DNA of 12,291 nucleotides from Ruminiclostridium sp. (GTDB taxonomy: Bacteria; Bacillota_A; Clostridia; Oscillospirales; Ruminococcaceae): contig JAFZOA010000439.1 in assembly GCA_017550775.1 (NCBI GenBank), positions 1 through 12,291 on the forward strand, in the 5' to 3' direction. A model generated the notes under the pieces. The model saw nothing but the letters and a program-made list of their open reading frames with translations, made no database searches and was not told the DNA's origin. The stretch's first letter is position 1; each line of letters starts with the position of its first letter. This document shows positions 1 to 7,293 of the stretch, piece after piece. The translations under genes and the position numbers were made by a program.

Positions 1-3000
1 GAACACCTCTTCGAGTTTTGCTTTTACGTCAGATGGCGAATATCCCAGTTCTACCAACACATTACGCACGTTAGGCTGTGAGAGAGTCTGCACGTTGTCG
101 TTGACAGTTGTAATGTTAGTGTTCTCCGCCTGGGCTGCCGCGGTGCGCTTGCTGATGAATCCGCGCTGACTCTCGTCAAGACCGGAGAACTTTTCGAGCA
201 GGACATAGTAGTAGAAGTACCGCTGCTCTGTCGTGTCGGAGATCGAGAGCGTGTTCAGAATATTCACGTTGTCTCCGCCGGCATTGACATAGCGGAAGAA
301 GTTCTTCTCCTTGAAGATGACCCCCGCGAAGAGAGCGTCGAACATGGCTTTGAGCTGCTTGTTCGCGTCCTTCTCCTTGTTCATGACGCTGTCGCACTCC
401 TCAATAGCCGCAACAGCCGCGTTGTAAACGCCGAGCATCTGCTCCGTGTACTTCCATGCGCCGTAGGTGCGCACATACGACTCGCGGAGCTTGTCGGTAT
501 CGGTAGCGTTCATATAGTTCACGGGGTTGAGCGAGAACAGCACGTTCCCCGTTTTGAGTTTGTCGATGATGTCGTTGTACTTCTGCTTTGCGTCCTTAAT
601 GGTCGCGGGTCTTGCGGGGTCGTAGGTGATAGCTTTTACCATGTCAACGGTGAAGCTCTCGTCGTAATGCACATTACCCACATTGTCGATTATGCCGAGC
701 TCGAACGCCTTGTTGAAGACCTCACGGTTCGCCTCGTTCTCGCGGTGTACCTTCTCGGTATTCTCGGTCACGGCCTCCTTCGGGCGGAGCGTGTCGTGTA
801 TCGGGCTCGGGAGCCTGAACCAGTCGGTATCACGCAGACCGCTGTATGTCGAGTAGAGATGCTGTCCGATCATATTCGCGTCCTTTGTGCCGCCGGTCTC
901 GGATACGAACGAGTAGTAATCCGACTCGAACAGGTGTACGGTGTTGTGGTGAGCCACCGCGAGACCCGCGCCGAATGTGAATATGGAGATACGGTTGGTG
1001 TACGGGCTTACGATCTTGTGTCTGGAGAGCACCTCGTCCTCGTCCGCCGCAGCCTCGATAGGTCCTGCCTGATTGGGTATGGAGGCGTACAGTATCTCGG
1101 CGGTATCTGTGGAAGTGGAGCAGGGGTACATGATGTTCGACCTTGCGCGAAGCTCCTTGAGCAGCTCCTTTGCCGCGTCCGCGCGGGAAGCGGAGCTCGG
1201 ATAGCGCGCCTCGAAGAACTCGCTCATAGACTGGCTGAGCGTCTCGGAGAAGTGAGCGGAGATGCTGTCGCAGATAAAGGTGGAAACGTCGAAGTCGTCA
1301 CGCGACTTGGAGTTCTTGAACTCATTGAGGAATCTGCGGAGAATATCCGACACTGCGTTTTCGAGATCCACCGCACTTATCTCGTCGTTGAGCTTTTCGA
1401 GCACGTTCTGCTCGCTCTTGATGTCGTACATCTTCCACTCGTAGGTCTTGCTGAGACCGGTGGTAGCGTTCTCAACGCCGGTAACGATGTTGAGGTTCTT
1501 CTCGCAGACCGTGCGCAGGTAGTCGAGAATGCCGACCATGTTGTCGATGAGGTCGTTGAAGTAGTTGCTGATGCGGGTGATAAGCTCGCTGTACAGCTTT
1601 ACGATGTAGTCGCAGCGTAATGAATCCGCGCGCTTGGTGTAGTACTGGGAAATGAGGTTGTAGTAGTCCTTGCGGAGCGACGATGTGAGGTCGAGGGGCT
1701 TGTTGATGACGTTGCGGTAAGCAAGGTCAGCCTTGTTTTTGAGCTCCATGAGCTTCTGGGAGCTGAACTCCGCCTGTAATCCCATTTCGTCGCTGATGCA
1801 GGTGCGAAGCTTTTTGAGCAGACAGAACTTGTCTTCCGAGCTTATGAGGCTCGCGATATAGAACGGACCCTCCGCGCAGTTGCAGAAGCTGAGCTCCGCC
1901 GCCTGCTCGAACTTGCCGAAGAAGGTCTCGATAGCGTCCGGCAGGAAGACTCTGTAGCTTTCCTCCACCTTGTTGAGCCATTCGTCGCCCAGATCTTCAA
2001 CGCTGCGCTTGTTGACTTTCAGAGCCTGACGCGAGAATACCGGGTTCTCTATGCCGCCGTCGAACAGTGACGGACGGTGCGAGTCGAAGTAGGTCTGCAC
2101 CGAGAGGTTGTCGAGTCCGATCGTGCCGAGGAACACCATTCTCTGCTCGTTGGATGGCACGTTGTTGTGGAGTTGGTTCATGTGTGCGAACACCTTGCCC
2201 GAAAGGTATTCGAGGACTTCGGACTTCGGGAGTATAGCCGCCGAAGCGCCGACGGAGGAATACACGTTGAGCATCGGGTACTGGGGGATGATTCCGGCGA
2301 GCGCCTGGCCGAGGTTTACGCGGAAGGAGTCGATGCTGAAATCGCCCTGGCTGTCGGAGGAGGAAATGAAGTTACAGATACCCTCCGCCGCGATAGACAG
2401 GCTGAACTTGTACTGCTCGGCGGGGTTTTTGAGGACAAAGCCGTCCTTGCCGCTTGCCGAGACGAACAGGCAGGTGTCGTAGGGACGCTCCGTGCTTATG
2501 GTCTCGAAGGTATCGGAGTACTTCTGCTTGAAGGGGTCGAACATATGGGAGTGCATATCCATGAGGTATTCAAGCTCCTGGAGCGCCGCGAAGCCGTTGC
2601 GCTTGATATATCTCTGAATGTTCGGGTCGTCCACGCGGGAGAGGTTTACGTCGGGGGTGAAGAGAAATCCCATTATGTCGAAGTTGCTCTTGCCCTGACG
2701 GTTGATGATCTCGCGGACTATGTAGGGTATGTCGATGAAGGTCCCGCTTCCTGTACCGCCGCTGATACCGGAGAGAATGAAAACCTGGAGTCTCTGGTTG
2801 GGCATCATTCCGGTAAGGAGCTTCTGCACGTTGGTGGTTATCGCCTTCACGACTGCGTTTATGGAGTTGAACAGCAGTATTCTTCCGGACTGGCGGATAC
2901 CGTTCGCGCCGTCGTCACCGCCGCCCTTAACCTTGGTATATATTCTCTTGGGGTCGTCGAGCCATTCGCGCACATACGGCGGGATAAGGTGCTCGTTTGC

Positions 3001-3357
3001 GAGGAACCGCTCAACGGACGCGGATATGGAGACATACTCGCCAACCGCGAAGCGCATCTCGCCGTCCTTCTTGTCGGTCTTCTTCTTGAAGTATGTGCTG
3101 TCGGAGTCGATACCGAGGATACGGATATTGTTCGGTATCGCGAGAGCTTTGTTGGGCGCGTCGTCGGGAAGCTTGAAGCGCTTGTTGATGAGCTGTTTGG
3201 TGTAGAGCAGGGCGTCCATTCCCGTTCCGCCGAGACCGATGATAAGCACCGGATTGCCCTTTGCTTCCACCCTTATCTGCGCACTCGACATCGAACCGCC
3301 GAGGTCAACGCTCATCAGGGATATGTTTTCCTTCTGTGATTCCGAAATTCTTGACAT
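1..3357 (-). CDS. Large tubulin/FtsZ-superfamily protein (Tubulin_2-like), 3' end missing
   Basis: The reading frame is open from the ATG at 3357 to base 1 (1119 codons, no stop), so the C-terminus lies outside the window. GGAGG (3363-3367) sits 5 bases before the start. Visible nucleotide-binding elements follow the FtsZ/tubulin order: a T1-type glycine loop GLGGTGMD (residues 41-48) after a hydrophobic strand; GIDSD (82-86) ending the second strand; a T3-like GGGDDGANG (145-153); and SGGTGSG (199-205), an exact match to the tubulin signature, followed by TFIDIP. A possible T7 segment with acidic residues lies at D339/D343 (tentative). Known of the family: these are GTP-binding, polymer-forming cytoskeletal proteins. 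At over 1100 residues it is more than twice the size of FtsZ or tubulin, with roughly 700 unassigned, mostly helical-looking residues after the GTPase part. It has no signal peptide, so it should be cytoplasmic. It follows the VWA gene by 88 bases with no clear promoter between, so it is probably co-transcribed. GTPase superfamily membership is confident; cellular role is inference. Confidence 0.88.
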   Translation of the reverse strand, partial: MSRISESQKENISLMSVDLGGSMSSAQIRVEAKGNPVLIIGLGGTGMDALLYTKQLINKRFKLPDDAPNKALAIPNNIRILGIDSDSTYFKKKTDKKDGEMRFAVGEYVSISASVERFLANEHLIPPYVREWLDDPKRIYTKVKGGGDDGANGIRQSGRILLFNSINAVVKAITTNVQKLLTGMMPNQRLQVFILSGISGGTGSGTFIDIPYIVREIINRQGKSNFDIMGFLFTPDVNLSRVDDPNIQRYIKRNGFAALQELEYLMDMHSHMFDPFKQKYSDTFETISTERPYDTCLFVSASGKDGFVLKNPAEQYKFSLSIAAEGICNFISSSDSQGDFSIDSFRVNLGQALAGIIPQYPMLNVYSSVGASAAILPKSEVLEYLSGKVFAHMNQLHNNVPSNEQRMVFLGTIGLDNLSVQTYFDSHRPSLFDGGIENPVFSRQALKVNKRSVEDLGDEWLNKVEESYRVFLPDAIETFFGKFEQAAELSFCNCAEGPFYIASLISSEDKFCLLKKLRTCISDEMGLQAEFSSQKLMELKNKADLAYRNVINKPLDLTSSLRKDYYNLISQYYTKRADSLRCDYIVKLYSELITRISNYFNDLIDNMVGILDYLRTVCEKNLNIVTGVENATTGLSKTYEWKMYDIKSEQNVLEKLNDEISAVDLENAVSDILRRFLNEFKNSKSRDDFDVSTFICDSISAHFSETLSQSMSEFFEARYPSSASRADAAKELLKELRARSNIMYPCSTSTDTAEILYASIPNQAGPIEAAADEDEVLSRHKIVSPYTNRISIFTFGAGLAVAHHNTVHLFESDYYSFVSETGGTKDANMIGQHLYSTYSGLRDTDWFRLPSPIHDTLRPKEAVTENTEKVHRENEANREVFNKAFELGIIDNVGNVHYDESFTVDMVKAITYDPARPATIKDAKQKYNDIIDKLKTGNVLFSLNPVNYMNATDTDKLRESYVRTYGAWKYTEQMLGVYNAAVAAIEECDSVMNKEKDANKQLKAMFDALFAGVIFKEKNFFRYVNAGGDNVNILNTLSISDTTEQRYFYYYVLLEKFSGLDESQRGFISKRTAAAQAENTNITTVNDNVQTLSQPNVRNVLVELGYSPSDVKAKLEEVF

Positions 3358-3445
3358 AATATCCTCCAGAATGTTTTATTTACACTTTTATGATACAGAT
3401 ATTTCCTTCGCAGTCAGATCTGCGGTCTATACTTCCCGGGACGGC
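3358..3445 (-). other. Spacer between VWA and tubulin-like genes
   Basis: The 88-base spacer contains the GGAGG ribosome binding site of the tubulin-like gene and a small dyad (CGCAG at 3409-3413 pairing with CTGCG at 3420-3424). The dyad is not followed by a U-run in the minus direction, so it does not look like a terminator. No convincing -35/-10 pair is visible. Read-through from the VWA gene is the simplest interpretation. Confidence 0.5.
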
Positions 3446-5233
3446 TCATGTTCTGAGGTACTGTATTACCAGCATATTGCGTGAGCCGGTGGTCTTGTCG
3501 CTGTATGTGACGGTAAGGCGGTTCGCGTTCGAGAGTATGACATTTCTGCCGAGAGTTATACCGCCGCTGTATTCCACGTCGCCGAGGTTTGAAAACCGGA
3601 CGTCGCCGCTTTCTGTCATGCTTATCGACACGCCGGAGATAACCGCTCTCGGTATCGCGTCTATGCGGTCGGAGCTCTCATACAGCGCCTTTACCACATC
3701 TGTGAGCATGACCTTGCGTCTTCCGGGAGCCTTCTTTGCGAAGTCGTAGTATGCCGGCATCGAGGTAACGCCGTCCTTGCTTACCATTACCGCAAGTCTT
3801 CCGGAGTACATCCTGATGTGATCCTTCTGGTGCTTTATAAACAGAAAGACGATCAACGCTACCGCGAGCACGCTTCCCGCAATGATGAGTATGAGCTTCA
3901 GCGGCCCTTCCGGCTCGATGTAAGCTTCCTCGCCGGGTGCGAGTGTGATTATATCGCTTCGTATGTCTATGTTGGTGTTGTAGAGGCTCACCTGTGCGGT
4001 GTATGTCCCGTCTCCGGTAAGCTGGTACTCGCCCCTGAATTTACCGTTCTCGAAGGTGAGCGGTATGTCCCACGACTCCCCGGTATCCTCGTTCCGGACT
4101 ATGCCCTTGCCTATGAGCTTTTCGAGCACGTTATTGTCGGTAATGGGTTCCGAGTTGGGGTCGGTGAGCGTTGCTATGAATTTGAGATTTGTGTCCGCGC
4201 TTACAGCCTTGTTGGTGTAAAGTGTGTAGTCGATCCTGTAGTCACGGGTGAGGATATAGTTCACGTCCACCTGAGTGTCCTTCGGGGATTTGACCGAAAG
4301 CTTCCAGCTGCCTGTCTGCGGGTAGTAGATCTTGATAAGCGAGTAGTTCTCGTTTCTGGAGATAGCCGCGCCTGTATCGCCGAATGCGACTTCATTGCCG
4401 GCAGTATCGTAGAGCTTCACGTCGTCAAGGCCGCCGGAATGCATGATAACGAGGTTCGCTTCAACTACGGAGCTGTCGTCGATAGCGAAGTTCACATCGT
4501 GGTATTCGCCGTCGGAGATGAAGTTTTCTATCACCTTTGTTTCCGCGCCGGTATGACGGACGTAGATACTGCTCAGTATCTCGGACAGGTTGCTCGCACT
4601 GTCGGTCATGTAGGTCTTGTCGGCGTAGGTTTCGGCGGATATGCGGTTGAGCTCGGGCTCGTCAACGTCACCTTTGGCGTTGAGACCTATGGTATAGATC
4701 GGTATTCCGGCATTTTTGGCGGCGATGATACCGCTTGTAAGATCTTTTTCGGAATCCTCGCGGGTGCGTTCCTTTTCGTTTATGTTGAACGCGGTCCTGC
4801 CGTCAGACAGGAACACTATGAACTTGCCGTCTCCGCTGTATTCGTCGGACGCGAGCATATTCACGGTGTAAAGTACGGCTTTTCCTATATCTGTCTCGCC
4901 CTTAAGTTCGCCGAGACTGTTCACCGTTTTTTTGAGCGCGGCTCTGTCCGTTTCCGTATTGATCGGGATAGGTGTCTGTGAGTAGTTGATCTCGTTTCCG
5001 AACAGCACAAAGCCTATTTTTGTGTGTTCGAGCGTACACAGGTCGGCGAACAGCTTTATGGCCTCAAGTCTTATAAACTCAGGGTCGCTGTTTTTCATGG
5101 AGCGGCTCGAATCCACGAGGAACACGACATCTACCTCGCCTGTGGTCGCGCCGACCGCGCCTGCCTGGACAACGCCGAATGACGTTATTACTGTGATGAT
5201 GAGAACGAGTAAAACCGAAGCAAATCTTTTCAT
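3446..5233 (-). CDS. Exported, membrane-anchored von Willebrand factor A (VWA) domain protein
   Basis: This is a 595-residue protein. The start is set at 5233 because an AGGAGA box (5241-5246) lies 7 bases upstream. An ATG 18 bases earlier (5251) would lie upstream of that box and has no site of its own. Residues 1-24 are a signal peptide (MKRF, long hydrophobic core, VQA). The VWA domain (about 34-225) has a complete metal-ion-dependent adhesion site: DSSRS (41-45), T114 in GETD, and D144 in FLSDGR. Residues 235-440 look like beta-rich extracellular modules. A single transmembrane helix covers about 445-466, followed by a basic cytoplasmic tail of about 129 residues that I do not recognise. 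VWA-MIDAS domains bind protein partners through a divalent metal. Topology implies outside sensing or adhesion and an inside tail placed to contact a cytoplasmic partner. The next gene, the tubulin-like protein, is an obvious candidate partner, but this is inference. Confidence 0.9.
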   Translation of the reverse strand: MKRFASVLLVLIITVITSFGVVQAGAVGATTGEVDVVFLVDSSRSMKNSDPEFIRLEAIKLFADLCTLEHTKIGFVLFGNEINYSQTPIPINTETDRAALKKTVNSLGELKGETDIGKAVLYTVNMLASDEYSGDGKFIVFLSDGRTAFNINEKERTREDSEKDLTSGIIAAKNAGIPIYTIGLNAKGDVDEPELNRISAETYADKTYMTDSASNLSEILSSIYVRHTGAETKVIENFISDGEYHDVNFAIDDSSVVEANLVIMHSGGLDDVKLYDTAGNEVAFGDTGAAISRNENYSLIKIYYPQTGSWKLSVKSPKDTQVDVNYILTRDYRIDYTLYTNKAVSADTNLKFIATLTDPNSEPITDNNVLEKLIGKGIVRNEDTGESWDIPLTFENGKFRGEYQLTGDGTYTAQVSLYNTNIDIRSDIITLAPGEEAYIEPEGPLKLILIIAGSVLAVALIVFLFIKHQKDHIRMYSGRLAVMVSKDGVTSMPAYYDFAKKAPGRRKVMLTDVVKALYESSDRIDAIPRAVISGVSISMTESGDVRFSNLGDVEYSGGITLGRNVILSNANRLTVTYSDKTTGSRNMLVIQYLRT

Positions 5234-5270
5234 TATACTATCTCCTGCCATAATATGACTTCATATATAT

Positions 5271-5294
5271 GTCTCTGCCGGTATGGCAGCAGAC
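5271..5294 (-). promoter_or_regulatory. Hairpin at the 5' end of the predicted VWA mRNA
   Basis: GTCTCTGCC (5271-5279) pairs with GGCAG-AGAC (5285-5294, one bulged base), giving 9 base pairs and a 5-base loop. The predicted transcription start is near 5298, so the hairpin would sit almost at the very 5' end of the message. Such hairpins can protect an mRNA from 5'-end decay; that role is inference here. Confidence 0.5.
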
Positions 5295-5304
5295 TATCTA
5301 CTAT

Positions 5305-5333
5305 ATTATACATCATACAGACAAAAAAGTAAA
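5305..5333 (-). promoter_or_regulatory. SigA-type promoter for the VWA/tubulin-like pair
   Basis: Read on the minus strand: TTTACT (5333-5328), 17 bases, then TATAAT (5310-5305). The -10 is perfect and the -35 matches 4 of 6 consensus positions. The expected start is near 5298, leaving a leader of about 65 bases to the VWA start. The surrounding DNA is AT-rich. Confidence 0.65.
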
Positions 5334-5404
5334 GTATTTTTTGCGTTTCTGCCGAATTTTATGAATTTGTAATAACAGTTTTGGTGATATTGACTGTCGG
5401 CTGC

Positions 5405-5427
5405 CGATGAGCGTTCGGCGATGAGCG
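5405..5427. repeat. Pair of 9-bp direct repeats
   Basis: CGATGAGCG occurs at 5405-5413 and again at 5419-5427, 14 bases apart start to start. It lies between the terminator of the lipoprotein gene and the VWA promoter. The repeats could be a regulator-binding pair or chance. Confidence 0.3.
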
Positions 5428-5440
5428 GTGAAAGAAGAAC

Positions 5441-5477
5441 AAAGCCCCCGCAGACATCGTTGGTCTGCGGGGGCTTT
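5441..5477 (-). terminator. Rho-independent terminator after the solute-binding lipoprotein gene
   Basis: A perfect 14-bp inverted repeat, AAAGCCCCCGCAGA (5441-5454) and its complement (5464-5477), has a 9-base loop and a GC-rich core. It begins 10 bases after the stop codon. On the minus strand it is followed by a pyrimidine-rich GTTCTTCTTT. On the plus strand it also ends in TTTT, so it may work in both directions. Confidence 0.9.
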
Positions 5478-5487
5478 TGTGCTGTTA

Positions 5488-6879
5488 TCAGCTCTTGAAT
5501 TTGATGTAATCCGGGTTTGCGTCTCTCGAAGCAGCCCATTTTTCGTTGCAGTCCTTGAAAATCGCCTCTACCTCGCTGAAATCCTTGCCTTCGAACGCGA
5601 CTTCCGCGATCTTTGTCTTGAAGTTATCCTTGCCGCCTGCCCATGTTGAAACTCCGGAGTCGGCGCTGATAGTATCCCAGACACCCACAAGTCCTTCGGG
5701 AGCCGGTGCGGTGGTGAACATCCAGCAATCTGCGAATCCGCCGAGGTATTCGGGCATCTCGCCGTTTCTCATGGTCGGAACGCCGCCTTCCTTCTGTGCG
5801 AAGCCGGATTCCTCAACGTACCAGGTGATGTACTTCTTGCCGAGCTCCTTTATGTTGTCGGGGCTGTTCCTGTTCACGCCGTAGCAGTAATCCGCTCCGA
5901 TCTGAGCGAAATGTCTGTCGTCGAAGGAGAACGGAACGGGCATAAAGCCGATATCATCGGGGTTGGGACCCGCCTCGGCAAACTGCGACACAGCCCATGA
6001 GCCCATTACCATAGTCGCGATCTCACCGCGGTTTATCATGCCCTTGCAGCCTTCCCAGTCGGAGTTGCGCGGGTCGGGCTCGATGAGAGTCGGGTCGCTG
6101 AATATATCGTACATCAGCTTGTAGGTCTCATAGTACGCGCCGCCCGGTACGAACAGATCCTCGCCGTTTATGAGGATATTGTTCTCATAGTCCGGGTCGC
6201 CGGATGCGGAGATGACCAGCGATGCCCATGCTACGAGCGTCCAGTCCGCCGCCGCGAAGTTGGTGTAGTACGGTATAGCGTCGGTATTGTCGCGTATGAG
6301 CTGCAGATCTTTGAGGAACTCCTCGGGTGTCTCCGGGAGCTCGGTTATGCCCGCGTCTGCCCACACCTTCTTGTTGTAGCAGATACCGCCCGCGACGGTA
6401 CACATCTGCGGTATTCCGTAGACGGTGCCGTTGTACATCTTCTGGTCTGCGCAGTTGTACTTGTTGTCGATCTCCCCGTATGTCCCGAGGGGCTCGAAGT
6501 ACTTTTCAAGCTCCATGAGCTTTACGAAGTCAGGCACCATGAGCACGTCGCCGTAGTCGTTCGCGGCGAACTTCTCCGCCATGGTAGCCTCGTACTCGTT
6601 TACACCGATGTATTTAACTATGCAGTCGTTTTCCTCCTCGAAAGGCTTTGTGATCTCTGCAAGGCTTCCGTCGCCTACTCTGTCGGTGCGGTGGGTGTAT
6701 ACGGTGAGCACGGGTTTTTCCGCGTCCGGAACGGTCTCCTTTGTCTCCGCAGGAGCAGCGGTGGTGGTGGTCCCGGCGGCGGTCGTTGTTGTAGCGGTGG
6801 GAGCCTGACCTCCGCAGCCGGTCAGAAGCAGCGCAAGTGCGGAAATAAGCGCTGTGGCTATAGTTTTTCTTTGTCTCAT
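5488..6879 (-). CDS. Extracellular solute-binding lipoprotein (ABC sugar-type, SBP family 1)
   Basis: This is a 463-residue lipoprotein. The start at 6879 is fixed by AAGGAGG (6886-6892) 6 bases upstream and by the signal sequence that follows; an upstream in-frame ATG at 6933 would add 18 residues without a ribosome binding site. Residues 1-21 form a lipoprotein signal ending in LLTGC, with C22 as the lipidated cysteine. A Thr/Ala-rich linker (about 27-45) leads into the binding domain, which starts around PVLTVYTHR (57-65). The fold signs are those of family 1 solute-binding proteins: a predicted ligand-binding start, the segment TVYGIPQM near 152, and CYNKKVWADAGI near 167, typical of carbohydrate binders. 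It should capture an oligosaccharide or similar solute outside the membrane for an ABC importer. No permease or ATPase gene is adjacent on either side, so the partners must be elsewhere. The substrate cannot be named from sequence. Confidence 0.9.
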   Translation of the reverse strand: MRQRKTIATALISALALLLTGCGGQAPTATTTTAAGTTTTAAPAETKETVPDAEKPVLTVYTHRTDRVGDGSLAEITKPFEEENDCIVKYIGVNEYEATMAEKFAANDYGDVLMVPDFVKLMELEKYFEPLGTYGEIDNKYNCADQKMYNGTVYGIPQMCTVAGGICYNKKVWADAGITELPETPEEFLKDLQLIRDNTDAIPYYTNFAAADWTLVAWASLVISASGDPDYENNILINGEDLFVPGGAYYETYKLMYDIFSDPTLIEPDPRNSDWEGCKGMINRGEIATMVMGSWAVSQFAEAGPNPDDIGFMPVPFSFDDRHFAQIGADYCYGVNRNSPDNIKELGKKYITWYVEESGFAQKEGGVPTMRNGEMPEYLGGFADCWMFTTAPAPEGLVGVWDTISADSGVSTWAGGKDNFKTKIAEVAFEGKDFSEVEAIFKDCNEKWAASRDANPDYIKFKS

Positions 6880-6996
6880 AATTTTCCTCCTTAAAACTTT
6901 ATCGAACGCAAACGGGTCTCGCTCCTCCCGCATCCTGCGGAAAAGCGCCGGTGATGTTGTGTCCGGCTGATACTTAGTGTGTGCAATTGTTTGCGT
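6880..6996 (-). promoter_or_regulatory. Leader of the solute-binding lipoprotein mRNA
   Basis: The untranslated leader of about 117 bases runs from the predicted start site to the ATG. It contains the strong AAGGAGG site at 6886-6892 and a compact perfect hairpin CCGCA-TCC-TGCGG (6928-6940). A looser GCCGG/CCGGC pairing lies further upstream. No known riboswitch was recognised. Confidence 0.45.
6982..6995. promoter_or_regulatory. Possible LacI/CcpA-type operator at the lipoprotein transcription start
   Basis: TGCAATTGTTTGCG contains the dyad GCAA-4-TTGC. It matches the Gram-positive cre consensus TGNAANCGNTNNCA at all but two fixed positions. It lies over the expected start site of the lipoprotein promoter (near 6996), where a bound repressor would block transcription. 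This would suit a sugar-binding protein under catabolite or sugar-specific repression. The match is imperfect, so the call is tentative. Confidence 0.4.
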
Positions 6997-7002
6997 AATT
7001 AC

Positions 7003-7031
7003 ATTATAGACCAGTCTGCCGGTACAGTCAA
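7003..7031 (-). promoter_or_regulatory. SigA promoter of the solute-binding lipoprotein gene
   Basis: On the minus strand: TTGACT (7031-7026), 17 bases, TATAAT (7008-7003). Eleven of twelve consensus positions match. The predicted start is near 6996. It diverges from the flavodoxin promoter about 120 bases away. Confidence 0.85.
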
Positions 7032-7148
7032 TAATTTTTACATATTTTTAACGCCAGACTAACAATATTTGTGCATAATAACAAACGGAGTGGAACATTT
7101 TTGGTACTATTTAAGCCCCGATGCGATGCTTTCGGGAGCCTGAAAATA
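7032..7148. other. AT-rich spacer between divergent promoters
   Basis: This stretch lies between the -35 boxes of the lipoprotein and flavodoxin promoters. A short open frame crosses it, but it has no ribosome binding site and runs through the flavodoxin promoter, so I do not call it a gene. Shared upstream control of both promoters is possible, but no clear operator was seen. Confidence 0.4.
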
Positions 7149-7177
7149 TTGACACGGCAGGCTGTATATGGTATAAT
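7149..7177 (+). promoter_or_regulatory. Perfect-consensus SigA promoter of the flavodoxin gene
   Basis: TTGACA (7149-7154), 17 bases, TATAAT (7172-7177): a full match to the consensus with optimal spacing. It predicts strong basal transcription from about 7184, with a leader of about 110 bases. Confidence 0.9.
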
Positions 7178-7188
7178 TGATGTAAAGT

Positions 7189-7267
7189 TCGGTCGTTTAA
7201 CCGACAAAAACATAGAATATCGTAAAAATCTGAACGTATCTGTTTCCGCCGGAGGCAGGGACAGATA
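7189..7267 (+). promoter_or_regulatory. Structured 5' leader of the flavodoxin mRNA
   Basis: Two hairpins are visible. The first, TCGGT-CGTTTA-ACCGA (7189-7204), lies at the 5' end. The second is longer: TATCTGT (7237-7243) pairs perfectly with ACAGATA (7261-7267). It continues inward through two G-U pairs and a C-G pair, one C/A mismatch, then GCC/GGC around a GGA loop. It ends 14 bases before the GGAGG site and is followed by an A-run, so it is not a terminator. It could affect translation or mRNA stability. No known riboswitch class was recognised. Confidence 0.5.
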
Positions 7268-7293
7268 AAAAATACTTTTGCGGAGGTGCAGAC

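Noticed and set aside
667..1620. 317-codon open frame on the plus strand
   Set aside because: It lies wholly antisense to the tubulin-like gene in the codon-aligned frame. Its product is Val/Arg/Leu/Glu-rich without domain logic, as expected from opposite-strand reading of GC-biased codons, and no ribosome binding site precedes it.
2077..3339. 420-codon open frame on the plus strand
   Set aside because: It is antisense to the N-terminal tubulin-like region, whose GTP-binding motifs (GLGGTGMD, SGGTGSG) are clearly on the minus strand. There is no recognisable domain.
3409..3424. Small hairpin between VWA and tubulin-like genes as a terminator
   Set aside because: It has only 5 base pairs and no U-run after it, so it is unlikely to stop transcription.
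3818..4981. 387-codon open frame on the plus strand
   Set aside because: It is antisense to the VWA gene, which has a signal peptide, MIDAS and membrane helix on the minus strand. It is a compositional shadow.
7071..7268. 65-codon open frame before the flavodoxin gene
   Set aside because: The flavodoxin promoter (7149-7177) lies inside it and it has no ribosome binding site, so it is probably not translated.
6880..7293. Riboswitch or small RNA in the divergent promoter region
   Set aside because: Only local hairpins are visible, and I recognise no conserved riboswitch core in either leader.
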